From positions 1 through 50,824 of the forward strand of contig NZ_BMPE01000023.1 of NCBI RefSeq assembly GCF_014647435.1: a stretch of DNA of 50,824 nt, written 5' to 3'. Positions 21,554 to 30,494 of this stretch are shown here, in pieces (position 1 is the first letter of the stretch; each line of letters begins with the position of its first letter). Made by a program: the position numbers and the translations under genes. This DNA is from Deinococcus radiotolerans. Its GTDB lineage: Bacteria > Deinococcota > Deinococci > Deinococcales > Deinococcaceae. The notes below the pieces were generated by a model. That model worked only from the letters and a program-made list of their open reading frames with translations, searched no databases and was not told where the DNA came from.

Positions 21554-24253
21554 TTATGTGCTTCCAATGGTAGCAGCGTCCCGCTTAACGGCCTCAGCGG
21601 TCAGCGTCTCACCAGACGTTTCCAGCACGAAGGGAACCCCCAGCTCATGAAAGTGCGCGTGGCCGCACTCGATCTTCAAGTTCTCCGAGTTACGGAGTTT
21701 GGTCGAGTCCTTGGTGCTCTTGGTTTCGCAGACGAAGTACAGCTTCTCCTGCCCGGCGTCCTCGATCACGACCGCCCAGTCCGGCTCATAGTTGCCCAGC
21801 GGCGTGGGCACAACGAACCACTTGGGCAGTTTCACGAACAGCTTCACGTCTTCACGCCTATCCAAAGCCTGAGCGAATTGCAGCTCAACAGTGGAATCGT
21901 ATGCGACAGCATCGTAGATTCCGTGTTGAACGTCCAGCGTCTTGCTGAGGTACGTTTCCAACTCGCCGCTCTCGAACTGCGTCATGTCGTAGTTCTCACC
22001 GATGCGCTCGTATTTGATGCCGTCCACCATTGCCCCCTGCAGGACGTACTTGATGCTGTGCAGGGCCATGTCCAAAAACTTCTGCGGGTTGAGCCTGAAG
22101 CTGTCCATGCGCCCGCTCTTTTCTAGAACGCTCACCAGCGTTGAACGGGTCAACTCCGTTTCGCGCTGCAGGTGACCTAGAACGTCCGGCATGAAGGGCG
22201 TGTAGCCTCGAATGGACGCCTCACCGCTACCGGTCAACGTCACTGAGCCGCCGTCCTTGAACGTGTCAATGCGACCCCGCTGCACACTGTAAGCGGGCGC
22301 ATGAACAGCAGGTAGTTTGCGAATCTGCTCGGCGGCCTCCTCGATGAACTTCGGGGTGTTGAAGTTGACCTTGTAGCGCGTCTTGGGCTTAATTCGTTCC
22401 CACAGCGCCTGAAAGTCCTCGTCCAGCAGCACTTCTTTTTTGAACTTGATGGTGCGCCGCTCGCGGGCGTTCTTGGTGATTTCCCTGGTCGCCTTCTCGC
22501 CCGTGTCAGCCTCAATTTCCTGCTGCAAAGCCCCAGCAAAATCCTTGTAGGACTCGTTAGCGACGATCAGTAGGCGGTTCACCTGCTCATCAGTCGAACG
22601 CTCGCCGTTCTCACGCACCGGCAGCCGCAGCCCACGCCCGATCTCCTGACGCTTCTTCACGTCAGAGCGGCTCTCGTTCAGGGTGCAGATCTGAAACACA
22701 TTGGGGTTGTCCCAGCCCTCGCGCAGAGCCGAGTGCGAGAAAATGAAGCGCAGAGGTTCGTCCAGAGACAGGAGCTTTTCCTTGTCCTGCATGATCTTCT
22801 CGTAGGCGTCTGCGTCTGCCTGCGAGTCGCCGCGCGTGTCCTTGGCGTTGCCGCTACGATCCTCCGCAAAGTACCCAGCGTGTACCTGATCAAGCGCGGG
22901 AAGCTTGAGTCCCCTAAAGCGCTCCTCCTGGCTCAGCTCGGTGTAAGCCTGCTCGAAAAACCGCTTGATCTTGGCATCCTCGCCCCGGTAGTTCGCCACG
23001 CGGTCAATGAAGAACAAAGACAGCACTTTCAGACGCTCTCCGGCGGGTAGCCGTGACAGGCGCAACTCGCGGCGCAGATGCTCGCGCACCGTCTCGAAGA
23101 TCTGCGCCCGCATCAGGTCGTCCGGGTTCACGCCAATGGTCTGACCCGGCACCAGAAACTGACCGTTGCCGAACTCGATGCCGTCGTCTACAGAGATGTC
23201 CGTCACCGTAAAATCACGGTACACCTCGCGTCCACCAGACAATGCGAATAGGTCACTGTCCTTGCCGATAGTGACCGCCCTGCGCTTGATGCCAGGACTT
23301 CCCTTCAGATTTGCCCAGGTATCGATCTCCACCTTCGCCTTGACGGTGGCTTTGCCGGGCGTGACCGACACCAGCTTGATGTAAGGCTTGTTGAAATCCT
23401 CGGCGTCCAGCACGGACAGCACTTCAATCTGTTTGACCAGCCTCAGGTCATAGGCCTGCACCGGCCCCAGCTTATAGACGGTGTTGAAGGCTGTGCGGTG
23501 GGTCGCGGAATAGCGCATCAGCGCCGACGGGCGCATGCGGGCCAGACCGCGCCGGGCCTGATCACCCTCGAAGTTCTGCGGCTCGTCCACGATGACTACT
23601 GGACGCACCGCCTGAATAAAGTCGATGGGTGCCAGACCATTCAGATTGTCGTCCTGCCGGTACAGCAGGTTGCTGTCCTTGTCGAAGGCCGACACGTTGA
23701 TAATCAGGATTTGAATGTCGCGGCTGCTGGCGAACTGCCGGAGTCTGGACACCTGGCGGGAGTCGTAAATCCAGAAATCCACCGGCACGGCCCCATACAG
23801 CAGCTTGAAGTGATCTTCGGTCAGGCGCAGGCTGGATAGGACACCTTCGCGGATGGCGATGGACGGCACGGCAATCACGAACTTGGTGAGGCCGTACTGC
23901 TTGTTGAGCTCGTAGATCGTCCGCAGATAGACGTAGGTTTTGCCCGTCCCTGTCTCCATTTCCACATTCAGGTTGAGTGTGACAGGCGGCTCGCCCTCAG
24001 TGACTGTCTCTATCAGAGCCTCACTCTGCGGCAGACCGTTCCGCTCCTGCACGGCCTGAATATTGGCGAGCAGGTCTTCTCCGGTCAGCGTAACCACGTT
24101 CCGCACACTGGGCAGCTCGAACAGCGCGTCGTCCGTGAGGGGAGCGCCCTGGTCCGACACTCCCGTCAACTGCCCTGCAAACACGTCCACGACGCTCTGC
24201 ACAGCGTCCAATTGGTAGGTCTGGTTGGGGTCAAACTTGATCTTGACGGTCAC
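21554..24253 (-). CDS. Type III restriction enzyme, Res subunit
   Basis: 899 aa. Superfamily 2 helicase motifs are visible: Walker A METGTGKT (99-106), Walker B DEPQ (223-226), LREGWDNPNVF (about 507-517) and motif VI QEIGRGLRLPV (about 540-550). The C-terminal nuclease shows YEPDWAVV (Pro824-Asp825) and FVCETKS (Glu843-x-Lys845), a complete PD-(D/E)XK set. With Mod it cuts ~25-27 bp from asymmetric sites after ATP-driven movement. GTG 24253 starts 4 bp after the mod stop, so the two are co-translated. No damage is visible, so it should be active. Confidence 0.93.
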   Translation of the reverse strand: MTVKIKFDPNQTYQLDAVQSVVDVFAGQLTGVSDQGAPLTDDALFELPSVRNVVTLTGEDLLANIQAVQERNGLPQSEALIETVTEGEPPVTLNLNVEMETGTGKTYVYLRTIYELNKQYGLTKFVIAVPSIAIREGVLSSLRLTEDHFKLLYGAVPVDFWIYDSRQVSRLRQFASSRDIQILIINVSAFDKDSNLLYRQDDNLNGLAPIDFIQAVRPVVIVDEPQNFEGDQARRGLARMRPSALMRYSATHRTAFNTVYKLGPVQAYDLRLVKQIEVLSVLDAEDFNKPYIKLVSVTPGKATVKAKVEIDTWANLKGSPGIKRRAVTIGKDSDLFALSGGREVYRDFTVTDISVDDGIEFGNGQFLVPGQTIGVNPDDLMRAQIFETVREHLRRELRLSRLPAGERLKVLSLFFIDRVANYRGEDAKIKRFFEQAYTELSQEERFRGLKLPALDQVHAGYFAEDRSGNAKDTRGDSQADADAYEKIMQDKEKLLSLDEPLRFIFSHSALREGWDNPNVFQICTLNESRSDVKKRQEIGRGLRLPVRENGERSTDEQVNRLLIVANESYKDFAGALQQEIEADTGEKATREITKNARERRTIKFKKEVLLDEDFQALWERIKPKTRYKVNFNTPKFIEEAAEQIRKLPAVHAPAYSVQRGRIDTFKDGGSVTLTGSGEASIRGYTPFMPDVLGHLQRETELTRSTLVSVLEKSGRMDSFRLNPQKFLDMALHSIKYVLQGAMVDGIKYERIGENYDMTQFESGELETYLSKTLDVQHGIYDAVAYDSTVELQFAQALDRREDVKLFVKLPKWFVVPTPLGNYEPDWAVVIEDAGQEKLYFVCETKSTKDSTKLRNSENLKIECGHAHFHELGVPFVLETSGETLTAEAVKRDAATIGST

Positions 24254-24257
24254 TGCC

Positions 24258-26099
24258 TCACACCGTCCTGAACTGAATGCCGTGGTCGCGCATCTCGGAG
24301 ACGATGTTCATCTTGACCGCATCGGGGTTTTCGGATTCGAAGGCCACGTCCAGGCACACCACCTGCTCGGGCTTGGGCGAATGGGTGAGCATGGCCCGCA
24401 AGGTGCCTTCGTGGATAGGCCGCGCCAGGCAGATCAACAGCTTGCCGCCCTGTACGCTGTACACATGCTGCCCGCCGATCCGCACCACCTCGTACCGGCT
24501 GGACAGCGGCAGGCCTGCCCGAAGCAGAATCTCGAACAGTTGATCCTCAGTGCTGCGGCCCTCCAGCACGTTCTGCTGCAAGGCCTTCATCATCTCCATC
24601 TGATCTTCGGCGTGGGGGTCGTACTGTTTGAAGTTGCTGGTATCCCAGCGGAAGGCCCGGAAGCCGAGGTCAAGCGCACCTTCCATGCCCAGCGAGCCAT
24701 TCACGGCTGCCCTCTTGGCCTCTCCTACCTTCCGCACCCGCGCTCGCGTGACGCTAGTGATGGTGGGGTAGTTGGTGTTGTTGAGCGGTTCAGGGAGTTG
24801 GATGAGGATAAATCGACGATTGCCCCCATCCTTCATGTTTGCCTCGAATACGGCCTGCCCTGTGGTCCCCGAACCAGCAAAGAAGTCCAACACAATGTCG
24901 TCTTGCTTGGTTATTTGCTCAATTATTGTTTGTATTAGCACTACCGGCTTAGGAAAGTCAAAAGCCCTCTCTCCAAAGATTTCAGTTAAATCGCGTGTCC
25001 CATTGGTAGTAAAGCCCACCACATCATTGTCGAGAACCGAAGAGAATCCTGTGTTCTCGCGCTGAATATCCGCGAGAAATTTCTTTTCACGTGGCCGCCC
25101 CTCTGGTTTTGAGGGAAAGAGGATGCGACCTTCTGAAATCATTTGTCCCATGCGCTCTCGCGACTTTGACCAGCCCCTATTAGGATTTGGTGGATAGCAG
25201 ATGCCCGTTGCCGGGTCAACAATGTCGTAATGCAGATTCGGACGCTGTTCAGCAGTCGCCAGACCTGAAAGATCAATACTTGCCCAGGGGCCACGGGGGT
25301 CATTGTCTGGATTGGTGTATTTGCTCTTATCTATCGATTCGCCCCTGAAAACAGAGCTGTCAGATCTGCCATAGCACAATAAATACTCATGATCAGTCGA
25401 AAAATTGTTCTCATTACGGTTATCTGCCCGCTGCCTCCGTTGCCAAATCAGGGTACCAATGTGATTCTCTGGCCCGAAAATCTCATCCATCACTAGGCGC
25501 AGGTTCGCTACTTCGTTGTCGTCAATGCTGATGAAAATCACACCGTCGTCGCGGAGCAGGCTTTTTGCCAGTTGCAGCCGGGGGTACATCATGTTGAGCC
25601 AGCGGCTATGCAGGCGTCCGCCGCTGCCCTGGTCGGTGGTGGTGGCGTTACCGTCCTCGTCTACCTGTCCACTGAAACGCCGGTAAGCGCGGGCACCGTC
25701 CCGGAAATCGTCGGGGTACACGAAGTCATTGCCCGTGTTGTACGGCGGGTCGATGTAAATCAGTTTGACCTGACGGTGATAGGCGTGCTGAAGGAGCTTG
25801 AGCACCTCCAGGTTGTCGCCTTCCAGAATCAGGTTCCCGGTGGTGTCGAACTCCAGGCTCTGTGCCCGGTCGGGGCGTAGGGTGGCCGTGGTGCCGTTCT
25901 GAAGGGCACGGACAGCATCGGCCCGGCCTGCCCAGGTGAGGCCGAAGCGTTCGCGGCTGGTGTCCACGCTCTCGCCCAGGAGTTCCTGGAGCTTGGGGAG
26001 GCTGAGTTTGCCATCGGCGAAGATTTCCGGGAACTGGGTTTTTAGAACCTCCAGCCGCTGCTGGAGCGGATTGGGGCTGATGGTGGGGAGTTTGGTCAT
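24258..26099 (-). CDS. Type III DNA adenine methyltransferase, Mod subunit
   Basis: 613 aa. Beta-class N6-adenine methylase order: catalytic LIYIDPPYNTG (DPPY 117-120) precedes the AdoMet site VLDFFAGSGTTGQAV (FAGSG 407-411). Between them lies the variable target-recognition region (~residues 210-390). Here GC drops noticeably (around 24900-25450), as is usual for exchanged recognition domains. It methylates one strand of a 5-6-bp asymmetric site and guides Res. The specificity cannot be read from sequence alone. Start ATG 26099; stop 4 bp before res. Confidence 0.93.
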   Translation of the reverse strand: MTKLPTISPNPLQQRLEVLKTQFPEIFADGKLSLPKLQELLGESVDTSRERFGLTWAGRADAVRALQNGTTATLRPDRAQSLEFDTTGNLILEGDNLEVLKLLQHAYHRQVKLIYIDPPYNTGNDFVYPDDFRDGARAYRRFSGQVDEDGNATTTDQGSGGRLHSRWLNMMYPRLQLAKSLLRDDGVIFISIDDNEVANLRLVMDEIFGPENHIGTLIWQRRQRADNRNENNFSTDHEYLLCYGRSDSSVFRGESIDKSKYTNPDNDPRGPWASIDLSGLATAEQRPNLHYDIVDPATGICYPPNPNRGWSKSRERMGQMISEGRILFPSKPEGRPREKKFLADIQRENTGFSSVLDNDVVGFTTNGTRDLTEIFGERAFDFPKPVVLIQTIIEQITKQDDIVLDFFAGSGTTGQAVFEANMKDGGNRRFILIQLPEPLNNTNYPTITSVTRARVRKVGEAKRAAVNGSLGMEGALDLGFRAFRWDTSNFKQYDPHAEDQMEMMKALQQNVLEGRSTEDQLFEILLRAGLPLSSRYEVVRIGGQHVYSVQGGKLLICLARPIHEGTLRAMLTHSPKPEQVVCLDVAFESENPDAVKMNIVSEMRDHGIQFRTV

Positions 26100-26112
26100 G
26101 CTGGCAGGCAGT

Positions 26113-26236
26113 CTAGCGACTTACTCCGAAGTGGCGGCTTGTAAAGCCGCCACGCTAGGCGCTAGGCCCTTATGCAATACGCAGACAACACCCTTCCTGA
26201 CCTCATAAACAGCGCTGAGCACATGTTGTTGCAACA
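26113..26236. repeat. Hairpin and palindromes upstream of mod
   Basis: A 10-bp perfect stem GTGGCGGCTT/AAGCCGCCAC (26131-26153, loop GTA) lies within outer arms CTAGCG (26113-26118) and CGCTAG (26153-26158). The 10-bp palindrome TGTTGCAACA lies at 26227-26236. This stretch separates mod from the IS5 remnant and could include the mod operator or a transposon end. Confidence 0.45.
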
Positions 26237-26310
26237 TATGCACGGCGGGGGGTGCCGACCTGAGCAAGAGCTGCGGGGGGCTTGGTGATGGGGCGGCAGA
26301 GGTCCATACG

Positions 26311-26805
26311 GCAACCATCGACAGCCGGAGCGGGAAGACGGCTGAAAGCGGCGGCGTGCGTGGCTTCGATCGCAACAAGAAGGTCAACGAGCGCAAGCTG
26401 CACATCCTGGTCGACCCCCTGCGATTGCTCATCCAGGCTGTGAAAAGCCAGTTCCCGACGCTGCGAAAGATCTGGGCGGATCAGGGTACACCGGCTAATT
26501 CAAACGCTGGGCCAGCCACGAGCTCAACGTGGATCTTGAGGAGGTGTACCCGTGGTGGCGCCCATTGAAGTGGTACGCCCCGGATCTTTTTGAGGCGCAA
26601 GTCATCGGTCCAGAGGCGTTCCACGTGCTGCTCAGACGTTGGGGTGTGGAGGGTTCCTGCGGCTGGATGGGCCGAAACTGTCGGTAAGCCAATGACGTTG
26701 AGACGCTCCCGAAACAACAGAGACGTGGTGTTCCCTCGCCACGAGCCGCCTTGTTTTGCGTCGCCTGATGGCCCTTTGATGTCCGTCGAATGAATTCCAA
26801 AACGC
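26311..26805 (+). pseudogene. IS5-family transposase, degraded
   Basis: Several frames together read as an IS5-type transposase: TIDSRSGKTAESGGVRGFDR, NKKVNERKLHILVDPL, FPTLRKIWADQGT, then [19 protein letters not shown] and GRNCR. These match the conserved blocks around the DDE Asp residues and the C-terminal R-x6-R/K region. A section between the two Asp blocks is deleted, and stops and frameshifts follow 26690. It cannot be active. A related C-terminal fragment sits at 49511. Confidence 0.75.
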
Positions 26806-26878
26806 ACTGTGGTGCCCTGCGCACTTGATGTGTAAAAGCTCACGCACTGGTCTGGGTGTGGTTTGTTCTGCCTTGCTG

Positions 26879-26922
26879 CACACACGGCACACACCACCCT
26901 ATCCGCATAAATTGACATCATA
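26879..26922 (+). promoter_or_regulatory. Conserved regulon promoter, copy 1
   Basis: CACACACGG, then CACACACCA, then CCGCATAA and GACATCATA. CATCAT ends 6 nt before ATG 26928. It is one of eight near-identical elements in 26.9-37.9 kb. The fixed 6-nt gap matches leaderless -10 spacing elsewhere in the window. Confidence 0.75.
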
Positions 26923-26927
26923 AGAGT

Positions 26928-27503
26928 ATGGAAACCACCTTCCCTGTTCACGACCGCCACGCCCACGTCCGCACCGCGCTCAGCGACCCGCTGGTCCGCG
27001 CCCCCCTGGGCCTGAAGCGGCAGCCCGGCGATCAGGCCCGCGCCAAGCGCCTGCTGCGCGAGGTTCGCGCCGCGTACGCCCTGACGCACCACCACCTCGC
27101 GGCGATCTGCACCGTGCAGCCCGCCCATCAGCCCGTGGTCCGCGAGGTCGTCGGCGGGGCGCGCCGGTTCATCCTCGAACAGAACCTGCAGGAGGCTCTG
27201 GCGCTGGCCGCGCGGGTGAAGACCCTGCCGCTGACCCGCGCCGGCGTCAAGGCCCGCCTCGAAGCGCTGGACAACGTGGCGGTCGCGCAGGAGGCCGCGG
27301 AGATCCTGGACAGCAACCCCATCGCCACGACGCTGCCGGAGCTGATGCGGGAGGTACAGCTGCTCTGCCCCGCGGCCGTGCAGGTGTCGGTCAACTGGAC
27401 GTCCCAGGCCCCGGTGACGCCGGTGCTGGTGCGCTGGGTGCGCGCCCTCCGGTCCATCGAGCTGCTGGCGGGGGGCGTGCCGATCGGCACGGTCCGGTAC
27501 TGA
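26928..27503 (+). CDS. Hypothetical protein, 191 aa (regulon member)
   Basis: It starts 6 nt after the conserved CATCAT element (copy 1) with no ribosome site, so it is probably leaderless. Almost entirely helical in the first 140 residues (QARAKRLLREVRAAYALTHH, ARRFILEQNLQEALALAARV), ending with a beta segment (AAVQVSVNWTSQAPVTPVLV). No family, signal peptide or membrane segment recognised. The next gene carries the same promoter, so this is a single transcription unit. Confidence 0.75.
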   Translation: METTFPVHDRHAHVRTALSDPLVRAPLGLKRQPGDQARAKRLLREVRAAYALTHHHLAAICTVQPAHQPVVREVVGGARRFILEQNLQEALALAARVKTLPLTRAGVKARLEALDNVAVAQEAAEILDSNPIATTLPELMREVQLLCPAAVQVSVNWTSQAPVTPVLVRWVRALRSIELLAGGVPIGTVRY

Positions 27504-27551
27504 GGTTCATCGTGGGGGCGGGCCGGGGGCAGCTGCTGCCCGGCCCGCCCC

Positions 27552-27597
27552 CACACACGTTCGACACACCACGCATCCCGCATTTAACGGCATCATA
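27552..27597 (+). promoter_or_regulatory. Conserved regulon promoter, copy 2
   Basis: CACACACGTTCGACACACCA, then CCCGCATTTAACGGCATCATA. CATCAT ends 6 nt before ATG 27603. Confidence 0.75.
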
Positions 27598-27602
27598 AAA
27601 CC

Positions 27603-28022
27603 ATGATTCCAGCCCTCGAATCCGACCTGCACCGCCTGCTCGTCGCCGCCCGCGACTTCGACTTCAACGCCTGGGTGGACACCCTGCGCCAGCGTGACCG
27701 TCACCTGATCGTGCTGCACACCCTGATCGCCTCGGTCGGCAACGGCGGGTTTGCCCAGTGGGTCGGCTGGGGCTACCGCGACCACCAGGAGGCCGTCCTG
27801 CGCGTGGCGCTGGCCCGCTTCGCCGAGCACTGCCCCGAGCAGCGCGCGGCCGTGACCGAGATCCTGGCCCTGATCGACCAGACCCACCGCTTCGCCCCGC
27901 CCTCGCTCCACCTGCTGTCCGACGATCAGGCCGATGACCTGGCCACGCTCGACGACCGGTTCTATGCCCTCGCCGACCACCTCCGCGCCGCGCTGGGGGA
28001 GTACCTGCTGCGCTGGCCGTGA
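27603..28022 (+). CDS. DMP19/DUF4375-like protein, 139 aa (regulon member)
   Basis: The segment HTLIASVGNGGFAQWVGWG (Asn47-Gly-Gly-Phe50) matches the 'NGGF.QY..N' hallmark of DMP19/DUF4375 proteins; the rest is helical and acidic. DMP19-type proteins are small bacterial proteins of unclear role, with relatives among immunity-like and DNA-mimic proteins. Leaderless start 6 nt after promoter copy 2. The domain call is fairly good; the function is open. Confidence 0.75.
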   Translation: MIPALESDLHRLLVAARDFDFNAWVDTLRQRDRHLIVLHTLIASVGNGGFAQWVGWGYRDHQEAVLRVALARFAEHCPEQRAAVTEILALIDQTHRFAPPSLHLLSDDQADDLATLDDRFYALADHLRAALGEYLLRWP

Positions 28023-28143
28023 CGCCCTAGATGCCAGTTAAAACTCCCGTCTGTGCTCACGTATCGCAGGAACAGCGGACAGCAAGCGACCAGATGCAGG
28101 ACATAGGCAGGGGGCCTGCACGTTTCTCAACCCATCAGGGTTC

Positions 28144-28611
28144 ATGTCAATCTGCCCTATGGGCACCGATATCCTGGAGCATTACGAGCGCTTTCAGAAC
28201 GGCCATTGGGAAGCGGTCGATTTCCTTCAACGTGGTGAAGGGCCATCCTCGTCCCGTCTTGCCTTCATTGATCGGAATTACAACTTGTTTGGCATCCTCT
28301 CCAACGTTCGTTCGGTTTACACGGTAGCCCCCATCGCCCGTTCCCGCGGTTTGCCGACAGATGTCAGTTCGACTGTTGCCGCGCGCTGGGCCGCCGTCGC
28401 GTATGACGATAGCCTCTTCGGCTTGTCCTGGGTCGGGCTGGATGAACTGCTGGCCTTTGATTGGGAGCAGACCATCTCCAGTGAACTCAAAGAGTATCCA
28501 CCGCTGATCTGTCGAGAGGCTGCAGGACGCTTTTATCAGGACACGCTGCCGTACCTCCGGGCACAGGTCGATGATCCAGCACATCTTCGAATCGTGTTCT
28601 GGTTTGGTTGA
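28144..28611 (+). CDS. Hypothetical protein, 155 aa
   Basis: The frame reads well to the stop (GTDILEHYERFQNGHWEAVD, YNLFGILSNVRSVY, SWVGLDELLAFDWEQ, LRIVFWFG). It is a soluble alpha/beta protein of the sort found in phages and polymorphic-toxin loci, but I cannot name a family. Codon use is less GC-rich than in neighbours and it lacks the regulon promoter, so it probably came with the IS debris beside it. The start may be 28144 or the ATG at 28159. Confidence 0.65.
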   Translation: MSICPMGTDILEHYERFQNGHWEAVDFLQRGEGPSSSRLAFIDRNYNLFGILSNVRSVYTVAPIARSRGLPTDVSSTVAARWAAVAYDDSLFGLSWVGLDELLAFDWEQTISSELKEYPPLICREAAGRFYQDTLPYLRAQVDDPAHLRIVFWFG

Positions 28612-28689
28612 GCAGGGTCACGTTAGACCCTCAGCATGGTTGGCCAACAGAAAAACGTGAGGCGTAGAGCATGCCAGGACGAAGGTGAG

Positions 28690-28825
28690 GGGCGTCAAGC
28701 GGAACCGCGGACCGCAGCGCGATCTGCAAGACATCGTGCGGGTGTCGGCTCCGGGTTTTCATCGCAGAAATACCTTACTGGAGCCGACTTTTTTCATGTC
28801 CTCACGAGTGTTGAAGGGTAGTCAG
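28690..28825 (-). mobile_element. IS4-type remnant
   Basis: The terminal repeat (read leftward CTGACTACCC, end at 28825) and the first ~25 codons of a transposase (MKTRSRHPHDVLQIALRSAV from 28762) closely match the left window edge. The element stops abruptly near 28690. It is dead. The ~300 bp that follow, to 29087, hold a GGCCC-rich hairpin near 28846-28870 but no gene. Confidence 0.7.
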
Positions 28826-29087
28826 AACGCCTCCCCTCATCCGCACCGGCCCGACCTTCTGGGGTGGGCCGGTGTCCTGTTGCCCCACACGCCTCATGCG
28901 CAGGGCATGGTGCCCCTGCGGCGTTCCAGGGGCGACTGTTAGGCGCGGGGTGGTCTGGCGGGCCCTTTCCGGCCCTGCGGCGCGCGTTGTGGTCTCCGGC
29001 GCCCCTGCCGCGGTCCCCGACAGGGGCGTGCCCACACATCATTCCGGACCTGCAACGGGGAAAGCGTGCACGGCAGCGGCTTTTTGC

Positions 29088-29132
29088 CACACACGTTTGC
29101 CACACCACGCCCCCGCATATTCTGACATCATA
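29088..29132 (+). promoter_or_regulatory. Conserved regulon promoter, copy 3
   Basis: CACACACG, GCCACACCA, then CCCGCATATTCTGACATCAT. CATCAT ends 6 nt before ATG 29138. Confidence 0.75.
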
Positions 29133-29137
29133 GATCT

Positions 29138-29959
29138 ATGAACGAAGCCATCAAGACCGCCCTCGCCGAAGCCCTCACCGCCGTTGAAGAAGCCGAAACC
29201 GCCGCCCAGGCTGGCCAGTTCGACGAAGCCCGCGCCCTGCTCGACGTGGTCGAGGCCGGACTGAGCGCTGGCGAGACCCGCAACCCCGCCCTGATGAACC
29301 GCCGCCTGAAGATCATCCGCACCCAGGCCCGCGTCGAGGCCCTGCTGCCCGCCGCCGAGCCCACCACCGCCCCCGTGGTCGAGGCCGCCCAGCCCGAAGC
29401 GGAAACGCCCGTGCAGGACGCCGCCCAGCCCGGCGCCACCGACGAGGCCGAGCCCGCCGCCGAGCAGGACGCCGAGCCCGCCCCCGCGCCGGTCGTGCTG
29501 CCCGAGCTGCCCCCCGTCGCCCAGGCCGACGCCCCCGCCAAGGTCCGCGGCGTGGCCCCCGCGCACGTCCTGCCGGACGACGGCTGGGACCGCGTCGCAG
29601 CGGCGCTGCGCGCCCAGGGCACCGACGTGGAGGCCTGTGAGGCCGACGCGGCCCGCCACAAGCGCCTGCAGGGCGAGGCTGAGGAGAAGCGCGACAGCTG
29701 GCGCGCCCGCGTCGAGGAGCGGTTCGCCCTGCAGGCCCAGCTGGAGGTGTGCGCCCTGCGCGGCGACTACGCCGGGGCGAACGCCGCGTGGGACCGCCTG
29801 TTCGATGTCGTGACCGCGATCCGCAGCCGCGAGGGGGCCGCGCGCCGCCGTGGGCTGCCCGAGGCCGCCGATATGCGCCCGGTGTTCGAGGCGGCCAACG
29901 AGGACAGCAAGCAGGTCCGCGTGTGGGCGCGCGGCCCGAAGGGCACCGCTGCGGCCTGA
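29138..29959 (+). CDS. Hypothetical coiled-coil protein with Ala/Pro/Glu-rich linker, 273 aa (regulon member)
   Basis: Three parts: an N-terminal TPR-like helical hairpin (ALTAVEEAETAAQAGQFDEA, RALLDVVEAGLSAG); a disordered acidic Ala/Pro/Glu linker (~residues 70-140); and a charged helical C-terminal domain (HKRLQGEAEEKRDSWRARVE, then RGDYAGANAAWDRLFDVV). No family recognised. It is the largest protein of the regulon. Leaderless start after promoter copy 3; strong terminator downstream at 29972. Confidence 0.75.
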   Translation: MNEAIKTALAEALTAVEEAETAAQAGQFDEARALLDVVEAGLSAGETRNPALMNRRLKIIRTQARVEALLPAAEPTTAPVVEAAQPEAETPVQDAAQPGATDEAEPAAEQDAEPAPAPVVLPELPPVAQADAPAKVRGVAPAHVLPDDGWDRVAAALRAQGTDVEACEADAARHKRLQGEAEEKRDSWRARVEERFALQAQLEVCALRGDYAGANAAWDRLFDVVTAIRSREGAARRRGLPEAADMRPVFEAANEDSKQVRVWARGPKGTAAA

Positions 29960-29971
29960 GCCTCTCCCCTG

Positions 29972-30004
29972 CCCCTGCGCCCCGGTCCGGCGCGGGGGTT
30001 TTTC
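29972..30004 (+). terminator. Rho-independent terminator
   Basis: CCCCTGCGCC and GGCGCGGGGG form a stem around CCGGTCC, followed by TTTTT. It isolates the 29138 gene from the next promoter copy. Confidence 0.75.
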
Positions 30005-30010
30005 GCGGCC

Positions 30011-30056
30011 CACACACGCTTGACACACTAAACTGTCCGCATAATCTGGCATCATT
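30011..30056 (+). promoter_or_regulatory. Conserved regulon promoter, copy 4
   Basis: CACACACGCTTGACACACTA, then CCGCATAATCTGGCATCATT. CATCAT ends 6 nt before ATG 30062. This copy contains a perfect TTGACA. Confidence 0.75.
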
Positions 30057-30061
30057 AGGCC

Positions 30062-30394
30062 ATGAACGAAACGCTGACCCTCGCCGACCTCCGCGCGGCA
30101 CTCGCTGCCTTCCCCGCCACCGCCCCGGTGAGCCTGCTGTTCCCGCCCAGCGTGACGGTCCGCGCCTTCCAGCTGGTCGTCACCGAGCAGGCCGCGGCGC
30201 TCGTGGCGGTGCCGGACAACCACTGCTGGGACGCGACGGTGGCCGACGTCCTGGCCGAAATCGCCAACGAGGAGTTCGGCCTGCCCTGCCCCCCCTACGC
30301 CCTGCCGGTGTACCTGCAGGCCCTCGACGGCGGCGTGTTCGGGGTGAAGGTCGAGGACGTCGCGGTCCTCAGCGCCTCGCCCCTGCAGTTCTGA
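30062..30394 (+). CDS. Hypothetical protein, 110 aa (regulon member)
   Basis: Leaderless start after promoter copy 4. The layout TLADLRAALAAFPATAPVSL, then VTVRAFQLVVTEQAAALVAV, with an acidic C-half (VADVLAEIANEEFG) resembles small phage/plasmid 'DLRAAL..FP..APV' proteins; 31293-31505 starts in the same style (TVRALIKALQALDDRGLGHA). No function known. A terminator follows. Confidence 0.72.
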   Translation: MNETLTLADLRAALAAFPATAPVSLLFPPSVTVRAFQLVVTEQAAALVAVPDNHCWDATVADVLAEIANEEFGLPCPPYALPVYLQALDGGVFGVKVEDVAVLSASPLQF

Positions 30395-30407
30395 CCCGCC
30401 CCAGCCT

Positions 30408-30435
30408 GCGCCCCTCGCACCGGGGGCGCGGTTTT
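30408..30435 (+). terminator. Rho-independent terminator
   Basis: GCGCCCC and GGGGCGC form a stem, followed by GGTTTTCT. It ends the 30062 transcript just before promoter copy 5. Confidence 0.65.
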
Positions 30436-30443
30436 CTGGCGCC

Positions 30444-30490
30444 CACACACGATCAACACACCATCATACCCGCATATTTTGGCATCATAT
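30444..30490 (+). promoter_or_regulatory. Conserved regulon promoter, copy 5
   Basis: CACACACGATCAACACACCA, then CCCGCATATTTTGGCATCAT. CATCAT lies 6 nt before ATG 30495. Confidence 0.75.
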
Positions 30491-30494
30491 AATC

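Noticed and set aside
29039..30448. Leftward frame of 469 codons opposite 29138-29959 and 30062-30394
   Set aside because: Glycine-rich antisense of two genes with good promoters and terminators; it crosses two regulon promoters.
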